This document shows, in pieces, positions 1 through 31,080 of a stretch of 64,000 nucleotides of DNA (positions within the stretch are counted from its first letter, which is position 1; each line of letters begins with the position of its first letter). The notes below the pieces were generated by a model. It was not told the origin of the DNA. It saw nothing but the letters and a program-made list of their open reading frames with translations, and did not search any database. The DNA is from Dromiciops gliroides (taxonomy: Eukaryota > Chordata > Mammalia > Microbiotheria > Microbiotheriidae), in assembly GCF_019393635.1 (NCBI RefSeq), contig NC_057867.1, positions 50,416,143 through 50,480,142 of the forward strand, in the 5' to 3' direction. Made by a program: the position numbers and the translations under genes.

Positions 1-592
1 CCTGGAACCCCCTCCCTCCACCTCTCCACCTGTTCAATCCTTCTCTTCCTTCCAGGCTGGCTCAGGCGCCAGCTGCCCCATGAGCCCCTGCTTTTCTGAC
101 CCCCCTCCCCCCCTCCCCCCAAGCTGAAAGTGATCTCTCCCTCCTCAGATTTTCTTCTAGCAGTTTGTCTGGATACACTGGACCTCCTATAACACTTATT
201 TCTGTCCATGTCCTTCCCTTCCCCTCCCCCCTTCCCCCTTAGCTGTCAGCTCCTTCAGTGCAGAAATCATGCTGTTGTTTGTTCTGCTTTCCATCTTCAG
301 GGTCTAGGAGGGCACCCTGCAGAGACAGCACAGGCTAATGAGACAGGCATCGGAGGAGCCGGGATGGAAGCCTAGCTCCATTCCTGACCTCTGTGACACT
401 GGACAAATCAGTTCACTTCTCTGGGACTCAGTTTCCTCATCTGTCAAATGAAGGACTTGGACTGGATGACCTCAGAGGTCTCTTCTAGCTCTAAAGAATT
501 TCCACACACAAGAAATCACAGGTCCAGCCCCACCCCCACCCTGGAGGATCTTCTGTGTAAGAAACTCCCCTTGTGAAAATGCTTTCCAATAA

Positions 593-674
593 GGCAGCTA
601 GGTGGCGCAGTGGATTAAGCACTGTCCCTGGATTTAGGAGGACCCTAGGCAAGTCACTTAACCCTCATTGCCCT

Positions 675-705
<31 letters not shown>
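593..705 (+). repeat. WSINE1-type SINE with internal deletion and A32 tail
   Basis: Starts AAGGCAGCTAGGTGGCGCAG, loses the middle from the B box on, resumes at AGGCAAGTCACTTAACCC and ends in a pure A run. Flanked by AAAATGCTTTCCA at 576-588 and 706-718. Confidence 0.85.
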
Positions 706-711
<6 letters not shown>

Positions 712-718
712 CTTTCCA

Positions 719-751
719 GGAGCGCGGAGCCAAGATGGCAGAGGAAAGGCA
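719..751 (+). mobile_element. 33-bp L1 5'-end-like fragment
   Basis: GGAGCCAAGATGGC with flanking sequence resembles the first bases of mammalian L1 5' UTRs. It sits between two copies of the target duplication shared with the SINE at 593-705. Confidence 0.4.
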
Positions 752-1339
752 GTGAAAATGCTTTCCACCAGTAGAGATCAGCAGCTTTTCTGGAGCTCAG
801 AGTTAAAGAGCCCCCATGGGGCAATAAGAGGTTTAGCTATCTGCCCCTTCACACAGCTAGTCCTGATGGGAAATAGGACTTGAACCCAGATCCTGACTCC
901 AAGGCCAGCCCCCTATTCACTCACTACGCCATCCTGCCTCTCTGTGATGGTACTTAGTATTTGTTGAATAAATGCCTGTGGGATGAATTGTACATTACTG
1001 TCCTCGAGCTCTACATTCCGTCAGATGATGTTTCTAGATATGACATTCCATTTCCCTCCTCCATATCTTTGTACAGTCAGTACTTCATGCCTAGGATGCA
1101 GTCTCTTCTCCTCCAGCTTCCTTCAAAATTCAACTTGAGTGCTCAAGGGCCATTTCCCACACATCAGCCTCAACCTCCCCTCCCAGAAATTACTTTGTAT
1201 TTAATATGTATGTAGTCTGTATTTACCAAAGTAAGACTTACTTCTCAGGGCTCAGGTTCTCTCCCTGCTGTTCTTTCATGTTCACTCCCAGAAGGTCATT
1301 TGTTTGAGGGTGAGGACTTTGGGTTTGGTATTTAATAAC

Positions 1340-1782
1340 AATAATAGCTGCCATTTAGATAATGTTTTAAGATTTGCAAAAATTTTTAATTATCTCATTT
1401 GATCCTCACAACAACCCTGGGAGGCAGGTGCTATTATCACCCTTTTTTTGCAAGGCAATGAGGGTTAAGTGACTTGCCCAGTGTCACACAGCTAGTAAGC
1501 CCCCCTCCTTTTTAATGGTATTTTATTTTTCTAATTACATGTAAAGACAATTTTTAATATTCATTTTTAATAAGATTTTGAGTTCCAAATTTTTCTCCCT
1601 CCTTCCTAAGACAGTAAGCAATTTGATATAGATTATATATGTGCAGTCATATCATCTCCTTTTAAAAGAGGAGGAAACTGAGACAAACAGAAGTGAAGTG
1701 ACTTGCCCCAGGGGTAGTAAGTACCTGAAGCTGGATTTGAACCCAGGTCCTCTGGACTGAGGCCCCACCTAGCTGCCACTGT
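1340..1782 (-). repeat. MIR split by a truncated WSINE1 and an L1 3' end
   Basis: MIR tail at 1340-1440 (GATCCTCACAACAACCCTG) and MIR head at 1666-1782 are on the same strand. Between them lie a truncated minus SINE (1441-1499) and a minus L1 3' end (1505-1660; AATTACATGTAAAGACAATT). Confidence 0.7.
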
Positions 1783-2343
1783 TTGTGTTTCTAACACCTA
1801 GCACAGTGCTTGGCACAGAGTAGACACCTGATAAGTACTAGTTGAATTAATTAATGTTGAAATCCAAATAGGTATCTCTTGGCACCTGCTGTACACTTTG
1901 CATCTCACCTTTCATTTTAAAAAATCCTCATTGTAGAGCCCACCGTTCCCAGAATCTTTCTGAGAAATCCCAAGTCGCAAAACACTTCGCCCTTTTGAAA
2001 CTGGGACAGACGCAAGCAGAAGCACTTTGAAATGTCAGATCCACCTGCAGGGACAGCTAATTACAAGTATTAGCAGACCGACTTCTTGCTGCGGGCTTCC
2101 TGTTTGCCAGCTGCTTTCAGAATGAATCATTTCTCCCTGGTGACAACTGCTTCTCTCCCTCTTTCCTGATTAGATTTTCGATTACCTGCTGCCTCTAAGA
2201 TGGTTTTGTTCTTTTCCCACTGACAATGTGTATTTGAGCTATTATTGCTATACCGCTTGAAAGAAAAGTTGTCTACATTTGGAATAAGAAAAACAATGTA
2301 TCTCGCCCCTAAACCAACCTCACAACTCACCGGAAAATGATAT

Positions 2344-2830
2344 AAAATAGTTAGCCAATAAACATTTATGGGGTGCTTACTATGTGCCAGGCACTGTGCT
2401 AAGTGCTAGGGATGCAAAGAAAGGCAAAAGACAGTCCCTGCCCACAAGGAGCTTACAGTAGAATGAGAAGATAACATGCAAATGACCATGTACAAACAAG
2501 CCATAGAAAGGATAAAATTGGAAATAATCATGGGGGGGGGCGGAGAACTAGTATTAAGGGGGATTGGGGAAGGCTTCCTGTAGAAGGTGGAATTTTAGTT
2601 GGGACTTGAAGGAAGCCAGGGAAGTCAGAAGGCAAGGCTGAGGAGAAAGTGAGTCCAGGAATGGGGGACTGCCAGAGAAAATGGCCAAAGTTGGTCAGTG
2701 GAGTACAGGAAACAGCAAGGACACCAGTGTCACTGGATCCAAGGCTGGGTCTTAGTCCCCTACTCGGTAAAATGATGGAGTTGGATTAGATAAATTTTAA
2801 GATCCCCTCCAGTTTGAAATCTATGAAAAC
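2344..2830 (+). repeat. L3/L2-like LINE-derived dispersed repeat
   Basis: Begins ATAAACATTTATGGGGTGCT and TGTGCCAGGCACTGTGCTAA, continues through AAGGAGCTTACAGTAG and GGGACTTGAAGGAAGCCAGG. The same long unit recurs at 26490-27300, 45520-45850 and 58560-58990. Exact family name not certain. The flanking 1800-2340 shows no recognisable feature. Confidence 0.6.
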
Positions 2831-3013
2831 CAGTATCTGTCCTTTGTTTTGTAGATATGGCCACTTAAAGTCATTTATGAGGTAGGTAGCCAGAGATCAG
2901 GAAACTCAGAAGTCTAAAGGGAAATTACTTAACCAGAGTCACATGGCTAGTGTCAGAGGCAGGACTTAAACTGAGGCCTCTCTTGATTTTTCTCCTTTGA
3001 AAATCAAAAGCTG

Positions 3014-3159
3014 GGGGGCAGCTAGGTGGCGCAATGGATAAAGCACTGGCCTTGGATTCAGGAGGACCTGAGTTCAAATCCAGCCTCAGACACTTGACAC
3101 TTAACTAGCTGTGTGACCCTGGGCAAGTCACTTAACCCTCATTGTCCTGCAAAAAAAAA
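3014..3159 (+). repeat. WSINE1-type SINE, complete
   Basis: Full head, core and A tail, flanked by the perfect duplication AAATCAAAAGCTG at 3001-3013 and 3160-3172. Confidence 0.95.
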
Positions 3160-3528
3160 AAATCAAAAGCTGAGAGGTTTTACACAATTTCAGAATGATA
3201 GCAGACAGCTTCTTTTCTAGTACTCCAAAGACCCCTTCCTCCTGCCTCAAGCCAGACTGTACTTCTCAGATCCCCTCCCTCAAAGGTTCCCTGCTCACCT
3301 CAGCTTCTACTCAAGATCAAGAATGCCCTTTCTTTCCTTTGAAAAAAGTTTCACTGGTTCTTTTGTTCTTTAGTCATTTCCAGGTCTCCCACCACTGCCC
3401 AATCCTCCCTTCCTCAGGCTTAATTAAAAAACAAACAAACAAACAAATAAAAAACCTAGGAAACTAAATAGTTAAGTGAAGCCAATCAACACATCCACCC
3501 TCTCTGGCAGCACACCCTACATTCCATA

Positions 3529-3835
3529 CCTGTTTGTTGTTCAGTCATTTCAGTCATGTCTGATTCTGTAACCCCATTAGAGGTTTTCTTGGCAAAGAAA
3601 CTGGAGTGGTTTGCCATTTCCTTCTCCAGCTCATCGTGAAGACTCATCTTCCTGAGTTCAAATCAGACCTCAGACACTTACTAGCTGTGTGACCCTGGGC
3701 AAGTAATTTGCTCTGTTTGCCTGTTTCCTCATCTGTCAGATGAGCTGGAGAATGAAATGGCAAACCACTCCAGAATCTTTGCTAAGAAAACCCGAAATAG
3801 GGTCACAAAGAGTCAGACATGACTGAACAACAAAG
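3529..3835. repeat. MAR1-type SINE pair in inverted arrangement
   Basis: 3531-3640 is a minus-strand RTE/BovB-like tail (TTGTTGTTCAGTCATTTCAG). 3641-3835 is a plus copy with a CORE-SINE body and the same tail ending GACATGACTGAACAACAA. Confidence 0.75.
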
Positions 3836-3837
3836 CC

Positions 3838-4800
3838 TCTTTCAAGACTCAGTTCATATCCATCCCACCTTCTGCAAGAGGCCTTTCTTGATCCCCCACA
3901 CTGCTAGTGCCTTCCCTCTAACATCCCGCCTTCTATAGGAAACCTTCCTTAACTTCTCTTAATTCTGGTACTTTCTCTCTTTTAATGATTTCCTATTCAT
4001 CCCATATATAGTTTGCTTTGTGTATATTTGTTTGCATCCTCCCCCATTAAATTGTCAGCTCCTTGAAGGCAGGAACTGTCTTTTGCTTCTTTTTGTGTCC
4101 CCAGAGCTTAACACAATGCCAGGCACAGAGTAGGCACTTAATAAATGTTTGTTGATTGGTTGATTGATTTATCTTGTATGCACCTTGTTGTTTGCATGTT
4201 ATTACACCCATTAGAATGTGAACCTCTTGAAGGTGGGCTTTTTTTGCCTTTCTTTGTTTCCCTAGCATTTACATAGTGCCTGGCACTTAAGAGTACAGGT
4301 TTCGTCTTGTCACTCCTCCTGCTCAAAAACCTTCCTTGGATCCCTTGTTGCCTCAAGGATAAAATATAAACTCCTCAGTCTGACATTTAAAGCCCTTCCC
4401 AATTTGGCTCCTTCCAAGCTTATTTTACATGATTCCCCTTCATGCACTTGTTACAGCCCAACTGGCTCACCTACAGCTGTCCCCCATGTCTGGACTCTAC
4501 TTCCCTAGAATTTACCTCTTAGAATCTTTAGCTTCCTTCAAGGCTCAACTCAGTTGCCACCTCCTACAGAAAGCTTTTCCCAATCCCCGAGTTACTAGTG
4601 TTTTCTCTTTCATCAAATTATATTATCAGTAGTATAAGCTTCTTCAGAGCACTGACAGATTTTTCTTGTTATTAGTGTTTGTTGAATCAGTGGCTCTTTC
4701 TCCCTTTTCCTTATGTCTCCAAGAAGACTATAATCTTATTGAGGGCAGGGACATCTTCCGTCTTCTGCTTCTGGATACCCTGGGACACCTAGCACTTGCC
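3838..4800 (+). repeat. Tandem L2 3' ends
   Basis: Successive L2-type 3' ends with TGTCAGCTCCTTGAAGGCAG, CCAGGCACAGAGTAGGCACT and TAATAAATGTTTGTTGATTG, a second at 4170-4290 and a third from 4300 with CTTCCTTCAAGGCTCAACTC. The adjoining 4800-5280 has MIR-like remnants and unique sequence. Confidence 0.6.
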
Positions 4801-5281
4801 TCAGTGTGGCACAGTGGAGAGAGTACTAGATTTAAAGTAAAAGACCTGGGTTACGACACTGGCCCCGTTCCTTGCTACTGTCCAGAACGCTGGGCAGGTT
4901 ACTTTCCCTTGCTGAGACTCGGTTTCCTCTTCTGAAAAATGACTGATCCCTAAGGTCCCTTTATGCACATTGTTCTTAGGTAAGCTGCCCAGGCCAGTTC
5001 TAGCTTCTATACATACCTAACTGTTCCTGTTTTCCACATTTAACTTGGGAATAACTATTTAATAAGATCCATAAAACTTGGAGCCGCTCAAAATTAAAAG
5101 GACCATCGAAAACAAATGTTGAATTAAATGTAAAATTCAGATATGGTTTATTTTTGTCTTTAAATCATTTCTCTCCTCCATATGCCTTTTCACCCACATT
5201 TGAGTGGGGACTTGAGATGGGCAGAGAAATCAGAATCATTTCAAGATTCTTTACAAAGTTCAGAGCAGAAAATCAGAACTG

Positions 5282-5515
5282 ACAGTTATATAACGCTTTG
5301 CGAATGCTTTACATCCATTATCGTATTTGATCCTCACAACAACCCTGTGAGGTAGGTATGATTATTATCCCCATTTTACAGATGAGGAAACTGAGGCTCA
5401 GAGAGGTTAAGTGACTTGCCCAGGGTCACAAAGCTAGGACACAGAAGAGGCTAGATACAAATTGCGATCTCCCTGACTCCAGGGCCAGCCCTTCAGCCAC
5501 AACACCATGATTACA
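5282..5515 (-). repeat. MIR, near complete
   Basis: Minus orientation: GATCCTCACAACAACCCTG, ACAGATGAGGAAACTGAGGC, GTGACTTGCCCAGGGTCACA and a worn tRNA-like head. 5520-6400 beyond it is unique sequence with nothing recognised. Confidence 0.85.
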
Positions 5516-6421
5516 TTCATGTGCTTTTTTTTCAGACATGACATGACCAGTGCTATGGACATGAACGCTATATCCTAGAAACTGGACCCCCAAGTGGGCC
5601 TATGGGCTTTTTCGAAGCCAAGTTCCATTACCTACAAAAATCACCATCAGCAATGTGTTTAGGCTTATGCTCACATATTCAATGAACATATCACTGTGAC
5701 AAGGCATGCTCATGGTCTGTAAAAAGGCCTGGAAGACATCCTTTTCAAGAACAAAAAAATCCTACCAAATGTGCGTGCTCCAAATCTGGCAACTGGTTCC
5801 CGACTGTTAGAAAATACCTGACAGAAACGGCCCAGTTCCCACATGTAGGTTTAGGGAAAGTAATGGATCCCCAAACCAAACAAAGAGCCTGGCATCTGCT
5901 AAGCCCAGCTTAGGGACAAGGGCTAGCAAAAAAAACCAAATGCTTTTGTCATTATTCTGCTTATTAACAAAAAGCATTGGAAAGAGAGAGAGAGAAGCCA
6001 GAGGGTCAAGAGGCTGACCTAATACCTGGCCTCCTTTGAGGCCAAAGAGAGAGACCTCCCTGACAGCCATACCAATGACTGACTGTTTTGATAAAAGCCT
6101 TAGTGGCTTTCAAGTTTGCCGTCCAACTGGTTAGCTAGCTAACTCCCTAGGTGAGCCAGACGGTTTGGGTATTTGGTGAGACCCTGGGATGGCGTATTGT
6201 ATTTCACACATAGTCTTAACTTAAATTCCACTTTCAGAACCACTAAGAGGGCAGAGGTTCTGGGCTGACCATGTATGCTTATAGCCAGAGAAGAAACACA
6301 AGTATTCTGTGGTTGTTTCCATTTCCATCAGCTTAGCTTTCTAACCCTCTAACCCTGAGGGCAAACAGGACCTTAACAATCAAAGTGAATTAGAGAAAGA
6401 TAAGCAAATAACAAACATAGC

Positions 6422-6427
6422 TTTAAT
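6422..6427 (-). terminator. Candidate MOSPD1 polyadenylation signal (ATTAAA)
   Basis: Minus-strand ATTAAA about 330 bases after the MOSPD1 stop, followed by TATGTTTGTTATTTGC, a T/G-rich downstream element. The alternative AATAAA at 5148-5153 would give a 3' UTR of about 1.6 kb that includes a MIR copy. Confidence 0.5.
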
Positions 6428-6757
6428 AAAAGTCATGTGTACAACAAGGTATTGATATAAAAAGACAATCTCTTCAAATCATTGCACAGGAGTCACTGGA
6501 CAAAATGATCATCGGTCTCTGTAACATGATGAGCGCAATGTGCTGGCGTCCTGCAAATACAAGTTATACATCAATTTATACAGATACACCTCTATCTGAG
6601 ATACAGATAGAGATATAGAGAAATTATACTTTTGTAATTATGTTCAATTAATGATAGGTTTTCTGTCACATATTAATGAACCAAATGAGAATCAAAGGTA
6701 GTCCACAGTCATGATGATGTGAAGGGAAACATTTCCAAAGTCAATTTTCTTCCTTGT

Positions 6758-25920
<19,163 letters not shown>

Positions 25921-25960
25921 CTAGAGAGAGAGAGACAGAAAAAGAGAGAGAGAGAGAACA
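25921..25960 (-). repeat. (CT)n microsatellite forming the exon 2 polypyrimidine tract
   Basis: On the minus strand two CT-repeat blocks, with TTTTTCTGT between them, end directly in the AG of the MOSPD1 exon 2 acceptor. Confidence 0.85.
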
Positions 25961-26263
25961 AGAAAAACTGGATAATAACGCATTTTCAGGAACTTATGCT
26001 ACGTAAACAAGAAGCAGGTGCTGGCTGGCATTTAGTTTCATGCTAACTCATAATTCATTGGAAAAGGTTTTAAAAATCAATTAATGAAACATGACCTTTA
26101 ACTCTTGTTATTGGCTTGCTAAAACAGGTTTAATCTAAGTACCATACTATCATTTATAAATCCTCCTCTCACACACTATGAATGCTATAAAACAGAGCAC
26201 TGTGAAAAATTACATTTGGCCTATAAAGCAATAAAGAGAGCCCCCGATCTCAATTACTGGCAC

Positions 26264-26408
26264 TTTTTTTTTTAGTGAGGCAATTGGGGTTAAGTGACTT
26301 GCCCAGGGTCACACAGCTAGTAAGTGTTAAGTGTCTGAGGCCGGATTTGAACTAAGGTATTCCTGACTCCAGGGCCGGTGCTCTATCCACTGCGCCACCT
26401 AGCTGCCC
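26264..26408 (-). repeat. WSINE1-type SINE
   Basis: T-run, GAGGCAATTGGGGTTAAGTG to CACCTAGCTGCC. TGGCACTTT repeated on both sides. Confidence 0.93.
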
Positions 26409-26489
26409 TGGCACTTTTCAATACTATGCTTCAAGCAAAGCAAAATTTCAACTTTTAAATCGGCATCTGAAATCAACTTTTACACGTTA

Positions 26490-27300
26490 AAAAAATCAAT
26501 CAGAAAGTCTTCTGGCACCTTCTAAGATTTAAGCTGAGACTTGAAGGAAGTTGGGGAAGCCAGGAGGCAGAGATGAGGAGGGAGAGCATTCCAGGCTCGG
26601 GACAGTCAGTGAAAATGGGAGATGGAGGAGTGCCTTGTGGGAAGAGCATCAAAGAGGCCAGTGTTACTGGATTGAAGAGCACATGAAAGGGAGTGAGGTT
26701 TAAGAAGACTGGAAGGCTATGAAAACCAGAGTATTTCATATTTGATCCTAGAGGTAATAGGGAACCACTGGAGTTTACTGAATGGGGATGAGGGTTGTTA
26801 TTTAATCAGACCTCCTTTTTATGAAAATCAATTTGACAAGAGAGTGGACTGGAACGGGGAGAGACTTAAAGCAGGGAGACTAAGCAAAAGGCTCTGCAAT
26901 CGTAAAGGTATGAGGATGAGGGCTTGCAGCAGGGCGAGGGCAGTGTCAGAGCAGCAAAGGAGGCATATACAAGAGATGTGATGAAGGACTTGACCACTAA
27001 TTGGCTATGGGGATGGAGGGCACTGGGGAAGAAAGAGTGAGTCGAGGATGACACCTAAGTTTCCAACCTGGTCGATAGGAACATGGTGGTACCTTTGCCA
27101 AGAGTTAAGTAGAGGGGAGACAGCAAGTAGGCTTCCTTGGCTGAAACACAGTGCATGAAGGGGAATGAGAGCAATAGGCCTGGAGAGGTAGGCTAAAGCC
27201 AGACTGCAAAGGGCTTTAAATGACGAGTTATATCTTAGAGACAGTTGGGAGCCACTGAACAATCTTGAGGAGGGGAATGAGATAATTGGATTTTAATTTC
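26490..27300 (+). repeat. Long L3-like dispersed repeat
   Basis: GAGACTTGAAGGAAGTTGGG, GAGAGCATTCCAGGC, GTGTTACTGGATTGAAGAG, GGGAACCACTGGAGTTTACT, CAGTGTCAGAGCAGC. Extends the unit seen at 2344-2830. Confidence 0.6.
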
Positions 27301-28032
27301 TAAAAGATATCAAGAGATACAAAATGATATAAAACAAGCTTCCATATCCTAGAAAGAAATAGAATGGTTACTATTCAAAGTATACAAGAGTTTGGCTCAA
27401 TGGTTGCTCCACATATGGACTGAGTAGAAAATGTGGGTTTGAGGCAACTATTTTCCCCAAAGCTCAGAGGTGCTTCTTTTGATTGATTCTAGTTTTCCAG
27501 CTCTGTTCAGATAGCTGACGTTGTCATAACTCTGATCACTAGATCATATGTTACTGTATGTTTCCTAGTCTCAGTTTAAAAAAAAAATCAACAGCACCTT
27601 GAAATGTACTATTTTTAGTAAAATTCAAAAGCCATACATGCATTGCTCTTTATACAAATAATTTTAAGGTCCCTGAAAAATGCCAAATTAAATTACAGAA
27701 TTCCAGAACACCTCTAGTTTTCAGTTATGTGGACTACACCTTAAAATTGTTTGGTAAGCCACTGATTACCTTGAATTGAGATTCACTCAGGAAAAAATGG
27801 CCACGGCAAATGGTAAAGTTTTTTACCAGATGGAGATTCTTAATCATTGGCACTATTACCCAGACTTTCCAAATTTGACCAAATGGGGCCCTAGATTATA
27901 TTTTCCTTATGCTCATTAGAAAAACACTGACCCATTCCTCCTCATCTTTCAACATTTCCAGTAGCACCTAAGTCTACTAAGCACTTTCCCAGCAGTTGAA
28001 CATTCCACTTTTTATTCACCTACACAGCCCAT

Positions 28033-28395
28033 TAATCATAGAATCAGAATCGTTTAGAGCTCAAAAGAGCCAGAGAGATCATCTAAGTCAGACTATCTCA
28101 TTCGAAAACACAGAAGAGCAGCTCCCATTTATATGAATGATTGAAGGTTTGTGAAGCATTTCACATAGCATCATACATAGATTTCGAGCTACCTTAGAAT
28201 TCTCTTTTGATTCTCACAACCCCATGAGGGATGTGGGACTACTATCCCCATTTTACAGATGAGAAAACTGAGATTGAGAAAAGTAAAGTTACTTGGCCAA
28301 TGTCACCCCGCTACCTAATGCCAGAGCTCAGACTAGAATTCAGGTCTGCTCAATGTCTTGTTCAGCATCCCATCCACTCATACCACACTGCTTTA
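28033..28395 (-). repeat. MIR
   Basis: AGAATCAGAATCGTTTAGAG, TTCTCACAACCCCATGAGGG, TTTTACAGATGAGAAAACTG and a worn head. Confidence 0.65.
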
Positions 28396-28479
28396 CAAAA
28401 ATAAATGTACTATTCTGAATACATCAGGTTATGCAGTCCTAACCTGTGAGTTTCGATTTCTTCAGGGGCTTTCTTCTTT

Positions 28480-28639
28480 TTTAAAAATTTTTATTTTGGG
28501 GGGGTGAGAGGGGCAATAAGGGTTAAGTGACTTGCCCAGGGTCACACAGCTAGTGTCAAGTGTCTGAGACCAGATTTGCACTCAGGTCCTCCTGAATCCA
28601 GGGCCAGTGCTTGATCCACTGCATCACCTAGCTGCCCCG
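28480..28639 (-). repeat. WSINE1-type SINE
   Basis: GGGGCAATAAGGGTTAAGTG to CACCTAGCTGCCCC; TCTTCTTTTTT on both sides. Confidence 0.92.
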
Positions 28640-29140
28640 TCTTCTTTTTTTTTTTTTAAGTGTTATATAAATGTGTAATTACTATTACTATTATTTTTTA
28701 CTCTATGGCCATAAACCATACTAGTTATGTATGCACATTACATAAAAGTTATAACCTTTTCAGTCTAAGTATACTGTACAGCTTTTCTTTTTTCTTCTTT
28801 TAAAAACCAAAATACTATAACCCATACATTCCAAGTTGGATTAGGTGTTCTCAGAATTCTAGTAAACCCTTTTTGTTTCAAGGGCAATAAATTCTTTAAT
28901 TACTCCACACAGCAAGCTTCGTTAGAGCCAGAATACCCAAATTTGCCATCATTGTCCCAATGCATTGCGCCTCCTTTGATAAAGTGCTACCTTTGAAAAC
29001 TATGTGGGATTTCAAAGAAAGAAAATGAGCTTTGAAGGACACATTTTTCTTAAACCTAGGAAAAGTGATGGACAGTGTGAAAGGTATTTATCAACGTATA
29101 GGCACTGGGGAAATAAGATACGAAAAAACTTCAGCTCTTT

Positions 29141-29284
29141 TTTTTTTTAGTGAGGCAATTGGGGGTTAAGTGACTTGCCCAGGGTCACACAGCTAGTAAG
29201 TGTCAAGTGTCTGAGGCTGGATTTGAACTCAGGTCCTCCTGAATCCAGGGCCGGTGCTCTATCCACTGCCCCACCTAGCTGCCC
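29141..29284 (-). repeat. WSINE1-type SINE
   Basis: T-run, GAGGCAATTGGGGGTTAAGT to CCACCTAGCTGCCC; CAGCTCTTT at 29132-29140 and 29285-29293. Confidence 0.94.
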
Positions 29285-29553
29285 CAGCTCTTTCTTAAAA
29301 TAGAAAGAATCAAATTAGAATCCCAGAATGTTAGAAATAGGAAGGACTTTAGAGACCTAGTCCAACCCTCTCATTTTCCAGAGCAAGGGCCTCAAAGGGA
29401 AGTGACTTGCATGTAACTCCTTGGTGGCAGCTAAGCCAAGAAGTCAAGGGTCCCGATTTCCCATTAGTAAATTTTGCATCATACTTTGACCCCTATTCAT
29501 AAAGAAACTCTTCACACAACAGCAACTGACTTTGGCAAAAAAAAGCATAAATT

Positions 29554-29697
29554 AGGGGGCAGCTAGATGGCGCAGTGGTTAAGCACCGGCCCTGGATTCA
29601 GGAGTACCTGAGTTCAAATCCAGCCTCAGACACTTGACACTTACTAGCTGTGTGACCCTGGGCAAGTCACTTAACCCCGTTGCCTGCAAAAGAAAAA
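29554..29697 (+). repeat. WSINE1-type SINE
   Basis: Complete; AAAAAAGCATAAATT repeated before the start and after the A/G tail. A MIR remnant (minus) precedes it at 29320-29480. Confidence 0.93.
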
Positions 29698-30269
29698 AGA
29701 AAAAAAGCATAAATTTACTTAAGGTGAGAAACTTTAGGAAGGTGTGGAAGTCCAAGGTTCTTGGGTCTTCACTTCCAATATTCTCTTATTCCACCTTCTA
29801 GTCCTAGCTAAAGTCATGTCTTTAACAATTCATTTCTACCCCAGATTTTTCCATGAATCATAACCTACACTGTTAATTTTCTCGTAGTCATTAAAAAAAA
29901 ACATTAAACCATTTTGCTCAGCTTATCAGTGCTCCATTTCATGCACCTGCTTCCATTTGTCATTTCTCTTGGCTAGGAATTAAAGTTGTCTCCTAAACTG
30001 ATCCCAATGAAAATTGGGAAGGAGCTGGCATCAGGTCACCATAGCAATATGAACAGGCCTGCCAACAGAGAGAAACATAGCATGGCAATTGCCCTGAATT
30101 GATGGGATTCTGGAGATGGGCATTTTTACAATCTTTCCTCTTCTCCAGTCAGTACTGCAAAATGTGAACATGTAAGATCCTTTGGGAGAGCTAACAAGCT
30201 ATAGTTATCAAATATTAACACTTTCCTGTGAATTAGTCTATGAGATTGCTTCCCAACAATCATTGAGTC

Positions 30270-30440
30270 TCAGAATTTCAAAGCTGGAAGGGACTTTTGT
30301 AAACATCTATTCCACCTCCCTCATTTTTACAGATGAGAAACCTGAGGCACAAAGAACTAGTCACTTGTCTGAGATCACACAGTGAATTAATGGTTAACTT
30401 GGAGGTAGAACACAGGTCTCCTGATTATGCCACACTGCCA
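30270..30440 (-). repeat. MIR, partial
   Basis: CAGAATTTCAAAGCTGGAAG, TTTTTACAGATGAGAAACCT, GAGATCACACAGTGAATTAA. Confidence 0.55.
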
Positions 30441-30614
30441 TCCATCCATGGGACAGGAAGCTAAGGCCCATGCCCTGAGGTGAGTTTTTATAGGTGAAGA
30501 AGGCTGAAATTCAGAGTACTGGACACATGCCAGGGAGAGCAGATTTGGATGAGGCATCACAGTGGGCAACATTAGGGCACTAGCTGCTGGGGTGGTTAGA
30601 AGTACCTACATGAG

Positions 30615-31080
30615 TGAGGAGAGGGCTAGTCAAGCAACAAGCATTTATTAAGTGCCTACTGTGTGCCTGGCACTATGCTCTGTGCTAGGGGTACAAAGAT
30701 AATCCAAAGAACAAAGAAACAAAAAACCAAAACCCTACAATTCCTGCTCTCAAGAAGCATATATCCTAATTGAGGAGATAATATGTAAGTATAGAGGTAT
30801 AGATAAGATCTATACAAAGGATGTGAAAGGAGGCAGCTAGGTGGTGCAGTGAATAGAGCACCGGCCCTGGATTCAGGAGGACCTGAGTTCAAATCTGACA
30901 TCAGACACTTGACACTTACTAGCTGTGTGACCTTGGGCAAGTCACTTAACCCCAATTGCCTCACCCAAAAAACCCCAAACAAAACCAAACAAAAAAACCC
31001 ACCACAGTATATGAAACTAATCTGAAAGGAAAGGTTCTGGGAGAGAAGGGAGATGGAAACCAGGAAAGTCTGCCAGTAGA
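30615..31080 (+). repeat. L3-like repeat with an inserted WSINE1-type SINE
   Basis: ACAAGCATTTATTAAGTGCC, GGCACTATGCTCTGTGCTAG at 30633-30810. SINE at 30831-30965 with a CAAAA-rich tail to about 31010. The host resumes at GGTTCTGGGAGAGAAG. Confidence 0.75.

Larger units (their letters stand above)
362..942. repeat. Old MIR/CORE-SINE copies flanking 573-767
   Basis: At 362-498 a plus copy (GACACTGGACAAATCA, CTCAGTTTCCTCATCTGTCA). At 815-942 a minus copy ending in the tRNA-like head. Sequence 1-300 shows only pyrimidine-rich and L2-like traces. Confidence 0.6.

Noticed and set aside
1-6400. Expected MOSPD1 neighbour (PABIR3/FAM122C in human) downstream
   Set aside because: I looked for coding exons on both strands and found only repeats and unique non-coding sequence; in human the neighbour is further away than this window reaches.
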